A stretch of 64,000 nucleotides of DNA, taken from NCBI GenBank assembly GCA_030433215.1, contig JAUIMC010000020.1, forward strand, positions 1 through 64,000, written 5' to 3'. A program made the position numbers and the translations under genes. Origin of the DNA: Alphaproteobacteria bacterium (GTDB lineage: Bacteria > Pseudomonadota > Alphaproteobacteria > Caulobacterales > Parvularculaceae). This document shows positions 42,955 to 50,432 of the stretch, in pieces; within the stretch, counting starts at the first letter, position 1; every line of letters begins with the position of its first letter. The notes below the pieces were generated by a model. It was not told the origin of the DNA. It made no database searches and saw only the letters and a list, made by a program, of their open reading frames with translations.

Positions 42955-43983
42955 TTAGCGGACGGCGGGCTCCAGAAGTTTGAACGCGCCCGCCCCGGCG
43001 TCCATCTCCACAAGCCCCCCGACCGGCACGGTGAACTGGTCGGGCATGTGGCCGATAAAGGCGCCGAGATAGGCCGGGACGCCAAGCCGCCCGAGATGAT
43101 GCGTCAGGACTTCGGTGAGCGTGAAGCCGCCATACTCGCTGCCCGGATCGCAGTCGGTGCACTGACCGACAATGACCCCGGCGAGATTTTTCAGAACGCC
43201 GGCCTGGCTGAGCTGGGTCAGCATGCGGTCGACGCGATAGATCGCCTCGTCGATATCCTCGATGAACAAGATCGCGCCGTCGAAACCGGGCAGGTAGGGC
43301 GTGCCGGCGAGCGCCGTCATGACGGTGAGATTGCCGCCGAGAAGCCGCCCGCGCGCGACGCCTTCGGTGATCGTCTGGGTGCGCCATTTGCGCTGGACGA
43401 GCCGGTCCTCGTCGGCGAGCGGATTGACATAGTCCGGCGTCGCCGCATCAAAGAGAAGCGGCTTGAAGGTTTCGAGCGAGCGCTCGCCCCAGGCCGAAAT
43501 TCCGACAGGCCCGTGAAAGGTCACCAAGCCGGTCTTCGCATGGATGGCGAGATGCAGCGCGGTGATGTCGCTGTAACCGATCAGCGCTTTCGGGTTTTTG
43601 CCGATCATCTCGAAATCGAGGAAAGGCAGCACGCGGGCCGAGCCCCAGCCGCCGCGCACGCTCATGATCGCATCGACGCTCCGGTCACGGAACATGGCGT
43701 TGACGCCTTCGCCGCGCGCCTTGTCGTCGCCGGCGAAATAGCCGTCCCGGTCCAGAATGTTCGGCGCGCGTTTCGCCTTGAGGCCGAGCGCCGCCATCGC
43801 CTCTTCGATGAGCGTGATGGAGAACGGTTCCCAGCTCGCCGAGGCCGGTTCAATGAGGCCAACCGTGTCGCCTTCCTTCAGGCGCGGCGCGAGCAAGGTC
43901 GCCGGTCCGGCGGCGCGGCCGGAAGGCAGTCCCATGGCGATGGCGGCGCCCGCCGCCGCTGAAATCATCTGTCTCCGGTCCAT
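42955..43983 (-). CDS. LD-carboxypeptidase, S66 family, Tat-type exported
   Basis: A 342-residue murein LD-carboxypeptidase (muramoyltetrapeptide carboxypeptidase) that trims the terminal D-Ala of tetrapeptides for recycling. The nucleophile Ser is in ALIGYSDITALHLAI; the partner Glu and His would be in FIEDIDEAIYRVD and GAFIGHMPDQ. Unlike cytoplasmic LdcA it begins MDRRQMISAAAGAAIA, a twin-Arg-like leader ending near AAG, which suggests export to the periplasm. The ATG at 43983 has AAGGGGAC upstream. It is divergent from radA. Confidence 0.87.
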   Translation of the reverse strand: MDRRQMISAAAGAAIAMGLPSGRAAGPATLLAPRLKEGDTVGLIEPASASWEPFSITLIEEAMAALGLKAKRAPNILDRDGYFAGDDKARGEGVNAMFRDRSVDAIMSVRGGWGSARVLPFLDFEMIGKNPKALIGYSDITALHLAIHAKTGLVTFHGPVGISAWGERSLETFKPLLFDAATPDYVNPLADEDRLVQRKWRTQTITEGVARGRLLGGNLTVMTALAGTPYLPGFDGAILFIEDIDEAIYRVDRMLTQLSQAGVLKNLAGVIVGQCTDCDPGSEYGGFTLTEVLTHHLGRLGVPAYLGAFIGHMPDQFTVPVGGLVEMDAGAGAFKLLEPAVR

Positions 43984-44105
43984 GCCTGTCCCCTTGTTTT
44001 CCCGCCGCAGTGCAACACCAATTCTCCCCATGTCCGCCGCCTTGCATCAAGAGGCAAAATAGCGGAGAAGCGGCATGCGAACAGAACAAGAACCTGAGAG
44101 CGGCC

Positions 44106-45476
44106 TTGGCGCGACCATCCGACACCTATGTCTGCCAGTCCTGCGGCGCGGTCTATTCGAAATGGGCCGGGCGCTGCGAGGCTTGCGGCGAATGGAACAC
44201 CATCGAACTGGAAGCCTCGGAATCCGGCCCGCCGGGCAGCCTGTCCGGCGGCGGGGGCGGCGGCTCGAAATCAAAAGCCAAGAAGCTCGATTTCACCTCG
44301 CTCGCGGGCGAGGCCAAGGAAGCGCCCCGGCTCCTCACCGGCAATAACGAATTCGACCGCGCCTGCGGCGGCGGCCTCGTGCCCGGCTCGGCGCTCTTGA
44401 TCGGCGGCGATCCCGGCGTCGGCAAGTCGACCTTGTTGCTCCAGATCGCCTCCGGCCTCGCCAAAGGCGGCAGCAGCGTCGCCTATATCTCCGGCGAGGA
44501 GGCGACGGCGCAGATCCGGCTGCGCGCCAAGCGCCTCGGCGTCGAGGACACGCCCGTCAATCTCGCCTCCGCGACGTCGCTCCGCGACATTCTCGCCAGC
44601 CTCAAGACGGAAAAGCCGGACGCGGTGATCATCGATTCGATCCAGACGCTGTGGTCCGACGCGCTGCCGGCCGCGCCCGGCACGGTGACGCAGGTGCGCG
44701 CCTGCGCGCAGGAACTCGTCAGGTTCGCCAAATCCACGGGCGCGATCCTGTTGCTCGTGGGCCATGTCACCAAGGACGGCCAGATCGCGGGACCGCGCGT
44801 CGTCGAACACATGGTCGACGCGGTGATGTATTTCGAAAGCGAACAGGGCCGCGACTTCCGCATCCTGCGCGCGGTCAAGAACCGGTTCGGCGCCGCGCAT
44901 GAAATCGGCGTCTTCGAAATGGCCGGCGACGGACTTCGCGAAGTCGCCAACCCCTCGGAGCTGTTCCTGACCGGCGGCGACGCCTCCGTTTCGGGCGCCG
45001 CCGTCTTCGCCGGGATCGAAGGAACCCGGCCCGTTCTCATTGAAATCCAGGCGCTTGTCTCGCCCTCCTCGCTCGCCGCGCCAAGGCGGGCCGTGGTCGG
45101 CTGGGACGGGGCGCGGCTCTCCATGCTGCTCGCCGTGCTCGATGCGCGGGCCGGTCTCGATTTTGGCCGGCATGATGTTTTCCTTAACGTCGCCGGGGGC
45201 CTCAGGATCGCCGAACCGGCGGCCGATCTCGCCGCCGCCGCGGCGCTGTGCTCCTCGCTTTTCGACGCGCCGCTGCCGCGCGACCGCGTGGTCTTCGGCG
45301 AGGTGGCGCTCTCCGGCGCGGTGCGGCCCGTCAACCAGACCGAGGCCCGCCTTAAAGAAGCCAAAAAGCTGGGCTTTTCAGGAGCCCTCGCGCCAGCCGG
45401 CGCCCAAAGCGGGACGCTGAAGGTGGTCGAGGCGGAGACCCTGGCCGACCTGGTTCAATGGGCGCGCAGCGCCTGA
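44106..45476 (+). CDS. radA: DNA repair protein RadA
   Basis: A 456-residue branch-migration ATPase of recombination. It has a Cys4 zinc finger (Cys10, Cys13, Cys24, Cys27 in VCQSCG and CEACG), Walker A LIGGDPGVGKST (98-109), Walker B (AVIIDSIQTLW), the RadA-specific KNRFG motif, and a Lon-like C-terminal domain. No ATG fits: TTG at 44106 gives MARPSDTYVCQSCG, the usual family start and length. A longer GTG start at 44010 would add 32 residues that are not family-like. Confidence 0.95.
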   Translation: MARPSDTYVCQSCGAVYSKWAGRCEACGEWNTIELEASESGPPGSLSGGGGGGSKSKAKKLDFTSLAGEAKEAPRLLTGNNEFDRACGGGLVPGSALLIGGDPGVGKSTLLLQIASGLAKGGSSVAYISGEEATAQIRLRAKRLGVEDTPVNLASATSLRDILASLKTEKPDAVIIDSIQTLWSDALPAAPGTVTQVRACAQELVRFAKSTGAILLLVGHVTKDGQIAGPRVVEHMVDAVMYFESEQGRDFRILRAVKNRFGAAHEIGVFEMAGDGLREVANPSELFLTGGDASVSGAAVFAGIEGTRPVLIEIQALVSPSSLAAPRRAVVGWDGARLSMLLAVLDARAGLDFGRHDVFLNVAGGLRIAEPAADLAAAAALCSSLFDAPLPRDRVVFGEVALSGAVRPVNQTEARLKEAKKLGFSGALAPAGAQSGTLKVVEAETLADLVQWARSA

Positions 45477-45612
45477 GCTTTCGCCCGCAGTTTTTGGAGC
45501 AAAGTCGGGACCTTAGCGGTTGAGAAAAATCCCTGGCGCGGCTATTGAATTGGCCGGGGGAAAATGAGCGACTCGCCCTAGTGTTTCGGGGCGGTGATAG
45601 GCGGGTTCAGTA

Positions 45613-46305
45613 ATGTTTGATCTCCTGTTTTTCGTGGTCGTCGGGCTGTCGACGGCCTTTGCCGTGTTGCGCGGAGGGCTCAGGGAATTATCGACCTTGC
45701 TCGCGCTCGCTGTCGCCGGCGGCCTCACCCTTCTGCTGATTGAACCCATGCTCGCCGTAACGGGCCAGGCGGGCAGCTTTATCGGAACGGCCATTATCGC
45801 GGCGCTGTTGATCGGCGCCTTTTTTGTGCTCGCTCATATCGGTTTTCACATCGGCCTCAAGCGCGTGCCCCTGACCGGCCGCGCCGCCCTCGCCGACCGG
45901 ATCGGCGGCGGCGTTTTCGGCTTCCTGCGCGGGCTCGTCCTGATCGGCCTCGCCTATCTCGGCTATTCCTACTATCTCGACGAAGCCAAGCAGCCCGAGG
46001 AAGTCAGAACCGCCATGACCCGGCCCGTCGCCGCCGGCATGGCGCACTGGTTCGAAAGCTTCACGCCCGAGACCGCCGACCTTGATGCGCCGGTCCCCGC
46101 TTCCCAGATGAGCGGCGAGGAAGACGCGGCCGTCAGCGGTTATGACCGCGGCGACCGCAACGGCATGAACGAGATCGTCACCACGGTGACCACCACCGAT
46201 CCGGCGATCGAGACCTCAGCGCCCGGCGCCGAAAACGCCGAGGACACAGAATCCGAAGACGACGATCCCATCGCGGACATCCTGAACGAGGAAGACCCAG
46301 AATGA
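45613..46305 (+). CDS. cvpA: CvpA-family membrane protein
   Basis: A 230-residue protein: the N-terminal ~140 residues contain four hydrophobic segments typical of CvpA (colicin V production), and the rest is an acidic tail (GAENAEDTESEDDDPI). CvpA proteins neighbour purF in many bacteria and affect envelope stress resistance. The stop overlaps the purF ATG by 4 bases, confirming the pairing. The tail is longer than in E. coli. Confidence 0.9.
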   Translation: MFDLLFFVVVGLSTAFAVLRGGLRELSTLLALAVAGGLTLLLIEPMLAVTGQAGSFIGTAIIAALLIGAFFVLAHIGFHIGLKRVPLTGRAALADRIGGGVFGFLRGLVLIGLAYLGYSYYLDEAKQPEEVRTAMTRPVAAGMAHWFESFTPETADLDAPVPASQMSGEEDAAVSGYDRGDRNGMNEIVTTVTTTDPAIETSAPGAENAEDTESEDDDPIADILNEEDPE

Positions 46306-47873
46306 CTTTGTCCATTGAGGACTTCGGCGACGCTTCTCTCCCCCTCATCGAGCGCGCCGCCCTGCTCCTCAAGACTGACGGCCCGGCGTTCAAATCCCGC
46401 CAGGCCGAGCTTGAGGCGATTGTCGGAAAACCGAAGCTGATCGAGGAATGCGGCGTCTTCGGAGTCATCGGCACCAATGACGCCGCCGCGCTCACCGCCC
46501 TCGGCCTGCACGCACTCCAGCACCGCGGCCAGGAAGCGGCGGGCATCGCCAGCTTCGACGGCCAGCATTTTCACAATGAACGCTTCCTTGGCCTCGTCTC
46601 CGAAAACTTCTCTGACAAGGAGACTCTCGGGCGCCTGAAAGGCGAAGCCGCCATCGGCCATACGCGCTACTCGACACAGGGCGATACGGTGCTGCGCAAC
46701 GTCCAGCCGCTTTACGCCGATCTCGACCAGACCGGCATCGCCATCGCCCATAACGGCAATCTGACGAATTCCAAGACGCTGCGCGCCGACCTTGTCCGGC
46801 GCGGCTGCATCTTCCAGTCCACCTCGGACTCGGAAATCTTCCTGCAACTCACCGCGCGCTCGCAATATCTGTCGGTCGTCGACAAACTGATCGAGGGCCT
46901 GAAACAGGTGGAAGGCGCCTACGCGCTCACGGTCCTCACCCCGGAAGGGCTGATCGGCGCGCGCGACCCCGTCGGCATCCGCCCGCTCATTCTCGGCGAT
47001 CTCAAAGGCGCGCCGATCCTCGCCTCGGAAACCTGCGCTCTCGACATTATCGGCGCGAAATTCGTGCGCGACATCAAGCCGGGCGAAGTCGTCATCTGCA
47101 AGGCGGACGGCTCCATCGAAAGCCGCCGGATCGCGCCGGAACAGGCGCAGGCGCGTCCCTGCATTTTCGAACTCATCTATTTCGCCAAGCCGAACTCCAT
47201 CGTCGACGGGCAAAGCGTTTACGGGCTCAGGAAACGTCTTGGCGAACGCCTGGCCAAGGAAGCCCCTTGCGAAGCCGATCTCGTCTCGCCGATCCCGGAC
47301 TCCGGCGTGCCCGCCGCCATCGGCTATGCGCAGAAGACGGGTCTTCCCTATGAGATGGCCCTGATCCGGAGCCATCATATCGGGCGCACCTTCATCGAGC
47401 CGGAGCAGAAAATCCGCGAGGCGGGCGTCGCGCGCAAGCATTCGCCGAACCGCGGCCTGATCGAGGGCAAGCGCGTCGTCCTCATCGACGATTCCATCGT
47501 GCGCGGCACCACCTCGAGCAAGATCGCCGAGATGATGTACAATGCGGGCGCGAAGGAAGTGCATATGCGCATCGCCTGCCCGCCGATCATTCATCCGGAT
47601 TTCTACGGCATCAACACGCCGTCCTATGAGGAGCTTCTGGCAGTAGAGCGCTCGGTCGAGGAAATGCGCGAGATGCTCGGCGTCCACAGCCTCGCCTTCC
47701 TGTCCCTCGACGGACTCTACAAGGCGTTCCGCAAGGGCAAGCGCGACAGCGACGCGCCCGCCTTCACCGATCACTGCTTCACCGGCGATTACCCGACGAA
47801 GCTCACCGACCGCGACGCCGAAGCGCGCAACGCCATGGTCACCCAGCTTTCCTTCCTCGCGGAAACAAGTTAG
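46302..47873 (+). CDS. purF: amidophosphoribosyltransferase
   Basis: A 523-residue PurF that makes phosphoribosylamine from PRPP and glutamine, the first step of purine synthesis. The N-terminal Ntn glutaminase nucleophile is Cys50 in IEECGVFGVIG, so about 49 residues precede it and must be removed or tolerated. Other motifs: GEAAIGHTRYST, and the PRPP loop VVLIDDSIVRGTTSSKIAE (about 389-407). In other species the propeptide is about 10 residues; the extension here has no alternative ATG. Coupled to cvpA. Confidence 0.95.
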   Translation: MTLSIEDFGDASLPLIERAALLLKTDGPAFKSRQAELEAIVGKPKLIEECGVFGVIGTNDAAALTALGLHALQHRGQEAAGIASFDGQHFHNERFLGLVSENFSDKETLGRLKGEAAIGHTRYSTQGDTVLRNVQPLYADLDQTGIAIAHNGNLTNSKTLRADLVRRGCIFQSTSDSEIFLQLTARSQYLSVVDKLIEGLKQVEGAYALTVLTPEGLIGARDPVGIRPLILGDLKGAPILASETCALDIIGAKFVRDIKPGEVVICKADGSIESRRIAPEQAQARPCIFELIYFAKPNSIVDGQSVYGLRKRLGERLAKEAPCEADLVSPIPDSGVPAAIGYAQKTGLPYEMALIRSHHIGRTFIEPEQKIREAGVARKHSPNRGLIEGKRVVLIDDSIVRGTTSSKIAEMMYNAGAKEVHMRIACPPIIHPDFYGINTPSYEELLAVERSVEEMREMLGVHSLAFLSLDGLYKAFRKGKRDSDAPAFTDHCFTGDYPTKLTDRDAEARNAMVTQLSFLAETS

Positions 47874-47914
47874 GCTATAGACTAACTATTGAGATGGAAT
47901 GGGAGGAGCGCCCT

Positions 47915-48184
47915 ATGGCGCGGGTCTCCTTCACGGATAATTTGCAAAAGCACCTGCCCTGCCCGCCCACAAGCGCGCCGGGCGAGACCGTGCGCGCCGT
48001 CATGGACGCGGTGTTCGAGGAGAACGCGCCCTTGCGCGGCTACATTCTTGACGATCAGGACCGCCTCAGAAAACACGTCAACATCTTCGTCAATGACGAG
48101 GCGGTTTCCGACCGCGTCGCCCTCAGCGATCCGGTTGCGGAAAATGACCGCGTCTTCGTCTTTCAGGCGCTATCGGGGGGATAA
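47915..48184 (+). CDS. MoaD/ThiS-like ubiquitin-fold sulfur carrier
   Basis: An 89-residue beta-grasp protein with the C-terminal diglycine (RVFVFQALSGG) used for thiocarboxylation or conjugation. The centre has NIFVNDEAV and DPVAENDRVFV, typical of MoaD. The start at 47915 has GGAGG upstream. It precedes the beta-propeller gene by 4 bases, and no moaE, moeB, thiF or thiG lies nearby, so it is probably not the molybdopterin or thiamine protein. The carrier's partner is likely the following gene. Confidence 0.85.
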   Translation: MARVSFTDNLQKHLPCPPTSAPGETVRAVMDAVFEENAPLRGYILDDQDRLRKHVNIFVNDEAVSDRVALSDPVAENDRVFVFQALSGG

Positions 48185-48187
48185 GCC

Positions 48188-49270
48188 ATGACCGATGTTT
48201 TTTATGTCGCGAGCCGCAAGGGACTTTTCACCTACCGCCGCAACGGCGCGGACTGGAAAACCGCCGAGCCCGCCTTTCTCGGCGAGCCTGTAAGCGCGGT
48301 TCTAAAGGATAAACGCGACGGCGCCGTCTATGCGGCGCTCAATCTGGGGCATTTCGGCTGCAAGCTGCACCGCTCCGACGATGACGGCGCGACGTGGAAA
48401 GAGCTGGCGCCGCCCGCTTTTGCAAAAGCCGAGGACGGCGCCGAAGACGCGCCGTCGCTCGCTCTCATCTGGACGCTTGAGACCGGCGGCGCGGACGAGC
48501 CCGGCGTTATCTACGCAGGCGTCATTCCCGGCGCGCTCTTTCGCAGCGAGGATCGCGGCGAGAGCTGGACGCTGATGGAGGGGCTCTGGAACCGCGAAGA
48601 GCGCAAGGGCTGGTTCGGCGGCGGCTATGACAAGCCGGGCGTTCATTCGGTTCTGGTCGACCCGCGCAATTCAAAGAAACTCATCCTCGGCATTTCCTGC
48701 GGCGGCGTCTGGAAGTCAGACGACCGCGGCGAGACCTGGCGGCTTTGCGGCGAGGGTTTGCGCTCCGACTATATGCCGCCCGATCAGGCGCAGGATCTCA
48801 ACACCCAGGACCCGCATCGCCTCGCCATGTGCGCGGCCGCCCCCGACACGATCTGGTGCCAGCACCATAACGGGATCTTTCTCTCCCGCGACGGCGGCGA
48901 GAGCTTTGTGGAATTCAAGGATGTGAAACCCGCCGTCTTCGGTTTCGCGGTCGCCGTTCATCCGGGCGCGCCCGAGACCGCCTGGCTGGTGCCGGGCGTA
49001 AAGGACGAATTTCGCGTGCCGGTCGACGGCAGGCTTGTGGTCAACAAGACAACGAACGGCGGCAAAAGCTTTTCGCCGCAATCGAACGGCCTGCCCGCCG
49101 AGCCGAGCTACGATCTCATTTACCGGCACGCCCTCGACGTCGATGAAACCGGCGCGCGCCTCGTCATGGGATCGACAACCGGCAATCTCTGGGCGAGCGA
49201 CGACGGCGGCGACAACTGGCGGCAGTTGAGTGCTTACCTGCCGCCGATTGCACAGGTCGCTTTCGGCTGA
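48188..49270 (+). CDS. BNR/sialidase-like beta-propeller protein
   Basis: A 360-residue soluble protein with repeated BNR motifs, SxDxGxTW: RSDDDGATWKEL (about 60), RSEDRGESWTLM (about 118), KSDDRGETWRL (about 176), SRDGGESFVEF (about 237) and ASDDGGDNWRQL (about 338). This gives a YCF48/sialidase-like propeller. There is no signal peptide, so it seems cytoplasmic. The tight link to the MoaD-like gene is the main clue; similar pairs occur elsewhere and have no established role. The active-site residues of sialidases cannot be seen with certainty. Confidence 0.82.
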   Translation: MTDVFYVASRKGLFTYRRNGADWKTAEPAFLGEPVSAVLKDKRDGAVYAALNLGHFGCKLHRSDDDGATWKELAPPAFAKAEDGAEDAPSLALIWTLETGGADEPGVIYAGVIPGALFRSEDRGESWTLMEGLWNREERKGWFGGGYDKPGVHSVLVDPRNSKKLILGISCGGVWKSDDRGETWRLCGEGLRSDYMPPDQAQDLNTQDPHRLAMCAAAPDTIWCQHHNGIFLSRDGGESFVEFKDVKPAVFGFAVAVHPGAPETAWLVPGVKDEFRVPVDGRLVVNKTTNGGKSFSPQSNGLPAEPSYDLIYRHALDVDETGARLVMGSTTGNLWASDDGGDNWRQLSAYLPPIAQVAFG

Positions 49271-49347
49271 GCGGCGTCAATTTCCCCTTGCCTTTGCGCA
49301 TGGCTGGCGGCAAATCCGAAGTCTGAATTCTTTTCACGGGAAACGGA

Positions 49348-50334
49348 ATGCGTCGCGTCATGCGGTCATCGGGCGATCTCATCGCCGACCGCCGGTATCA
49401 ATATGGAATGGCGTTCGCCGAAGAAGGCGACTTCCGCGCCGCAGCCGATCTTTTTGAACAGGCGCTGGAGCGCGCGCCCGGCTGGGCCGATGCGTGGATG
49501 GCGCTGGGCCGCGCGCGCCGCGAGGCACGCGACCCCGCCGGCGCCGGCGAAGCTTATCGCGAAGCTTTGCGTCACGACCCGGACGACGCCCTCGGCGCCG
49601 GTCTCGAACTCTCGCGCCTCGACGCCAGCGTCGCCGTCGACGCCGCGCCCCTCGCCTATGTGAAGGGACTGTTCAACGCCTATGCCGAGGATTTCGACAA
49701 GGCGCTGGTGGAGCGTCTCGCCTATGCGACGCCGCAAAAACTCGGCCTCATGATTGAGACGGCGGGCGGCGTAGGCCCCCTCCATTTCAGGCGCGTCCTC
49801 GATCTTGGATGCGGCACGGGGCTTGCCGGCGAAGCCATTGTCGCCAACACCGGCTGGCTCGAAGGCGTCGATATCGCCGACTCCATGATCGACGCTGCGC
49901 GCAGCAAAGGCGTTTACGACTCGCTTGCCTGCGCCGACATCCTGTCCTTTCTGGGCGGCACGCAACACCGCTACGATCTCGTCATCGCCGCCGACGTCTT
50001 CATCTATTTCGGCGACCTGTCGCACCTTTTCGCGGCTATTTCAGGAAAGCTAGCGCCCGGCGGGCTCTTCGCTTTCTCTGTAGAACGCTCGCTGGAAACC
50101 GATGTGGCGTTACGCGACTCCCTGCGCTTCGCCCATTCGGCGCCTTATGTGCGAAAGGCGCTGAACAGCGCCGGGCTGGAGCTTGCCAACATAGAAGCGG
50201 GAACGCTGCGCAAGGATCGCGGCGAGGATATTGAAGGCCTGCTCGTTGTGGCGAAGAAACCGCTCGAAGCGGCGAAAGGTCTTCTGCAAGACGCCAATCA
50301 GAACCTAACGGCGCCTGCTTCTAAGCTCAATTGA
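49348..50334 (+). CDS. TPR-containing SAM methyltransferase
   Basis: A 328-residue protein. Residues ~15-85 hold two TPR-like helical repeats (YQYGMAFAEEGDFRAAADLF, AWMALGRARREARDPAGAG), then a class I methyltransferase with SAM loop VLDLGCGTGLAGEAIV (about 150-165), and VIAADVFIYFGDL (about 211-223). The TPR probably recruits a protein or lipid target. The substrate is unknown. It stands alone and ends 3 bases before the REP-like element. Confidence 0.83.
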   Translation: MRRVMRSSGDLIADRRYQYGMAFAEEGDFRAAADLFEQALERAPGWADAWMALGRARREARDPAGAGEAYREALRHDPDDALGAGLELSRLDASVAVDAAPLAYVKGLFNAYAEDFDKALVERLAYATPQKLGLMIETAGGVGPLHFRRVLDLGCGTGLAGEAIVANTGWLEGVDIADSMIDAARSKGVYDSLACADILSFLGGTQHRYDLVIAADVFIYFGDLSHLFAAISGKLAPGGLFAFSVERSLETDVALRDSLRFAHSAPYVRKALNSAGLELANIEAGTLRKDRGEDIEGLLVVAKKPLEAAKGLLQDANQNLTAPASKLN

Positions 50335-50336
50335 AA

Positions 50337-50421
50337 CCGCTCATCCCCGCGAAGGCGGGGATCCAGAAACTACAGAGCCATCCTTGAATTCATGGATCCC
50401 CGCCTTCGCGGGGATGAGCGG
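50337..50421. repeat. REP/BIME-like palindromic element
   Basis: Two perfect 29-bp inverted arms, 50337-50365 and 50393-50421, flank a 27-base centre. Each arm itself contains a short hairpin, CCCCGC-GAAG-GCGGGG, so the element could form a cruciform or a transcript stem-loop pair. It fills the convergent gap between the TPR-methyltransferase and valS. The motif resembles interspersed GC-rich palindromes of alphaproteobacteria. There is no second copy in this window. Confidence 0.85.
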
Positions 50422-50432
50422 AATATACAGGT

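Noticed and set aside
46140-47774. Long minus-strand frame opposite purF (544 codons)
   Set aside because: purF has all motifs; the antisense frame is composition-driven.
50337-50421. CRISPR repeat pair
   Set aside because: Only two copies, inverted rather than direct, and no spacers or cas genes.
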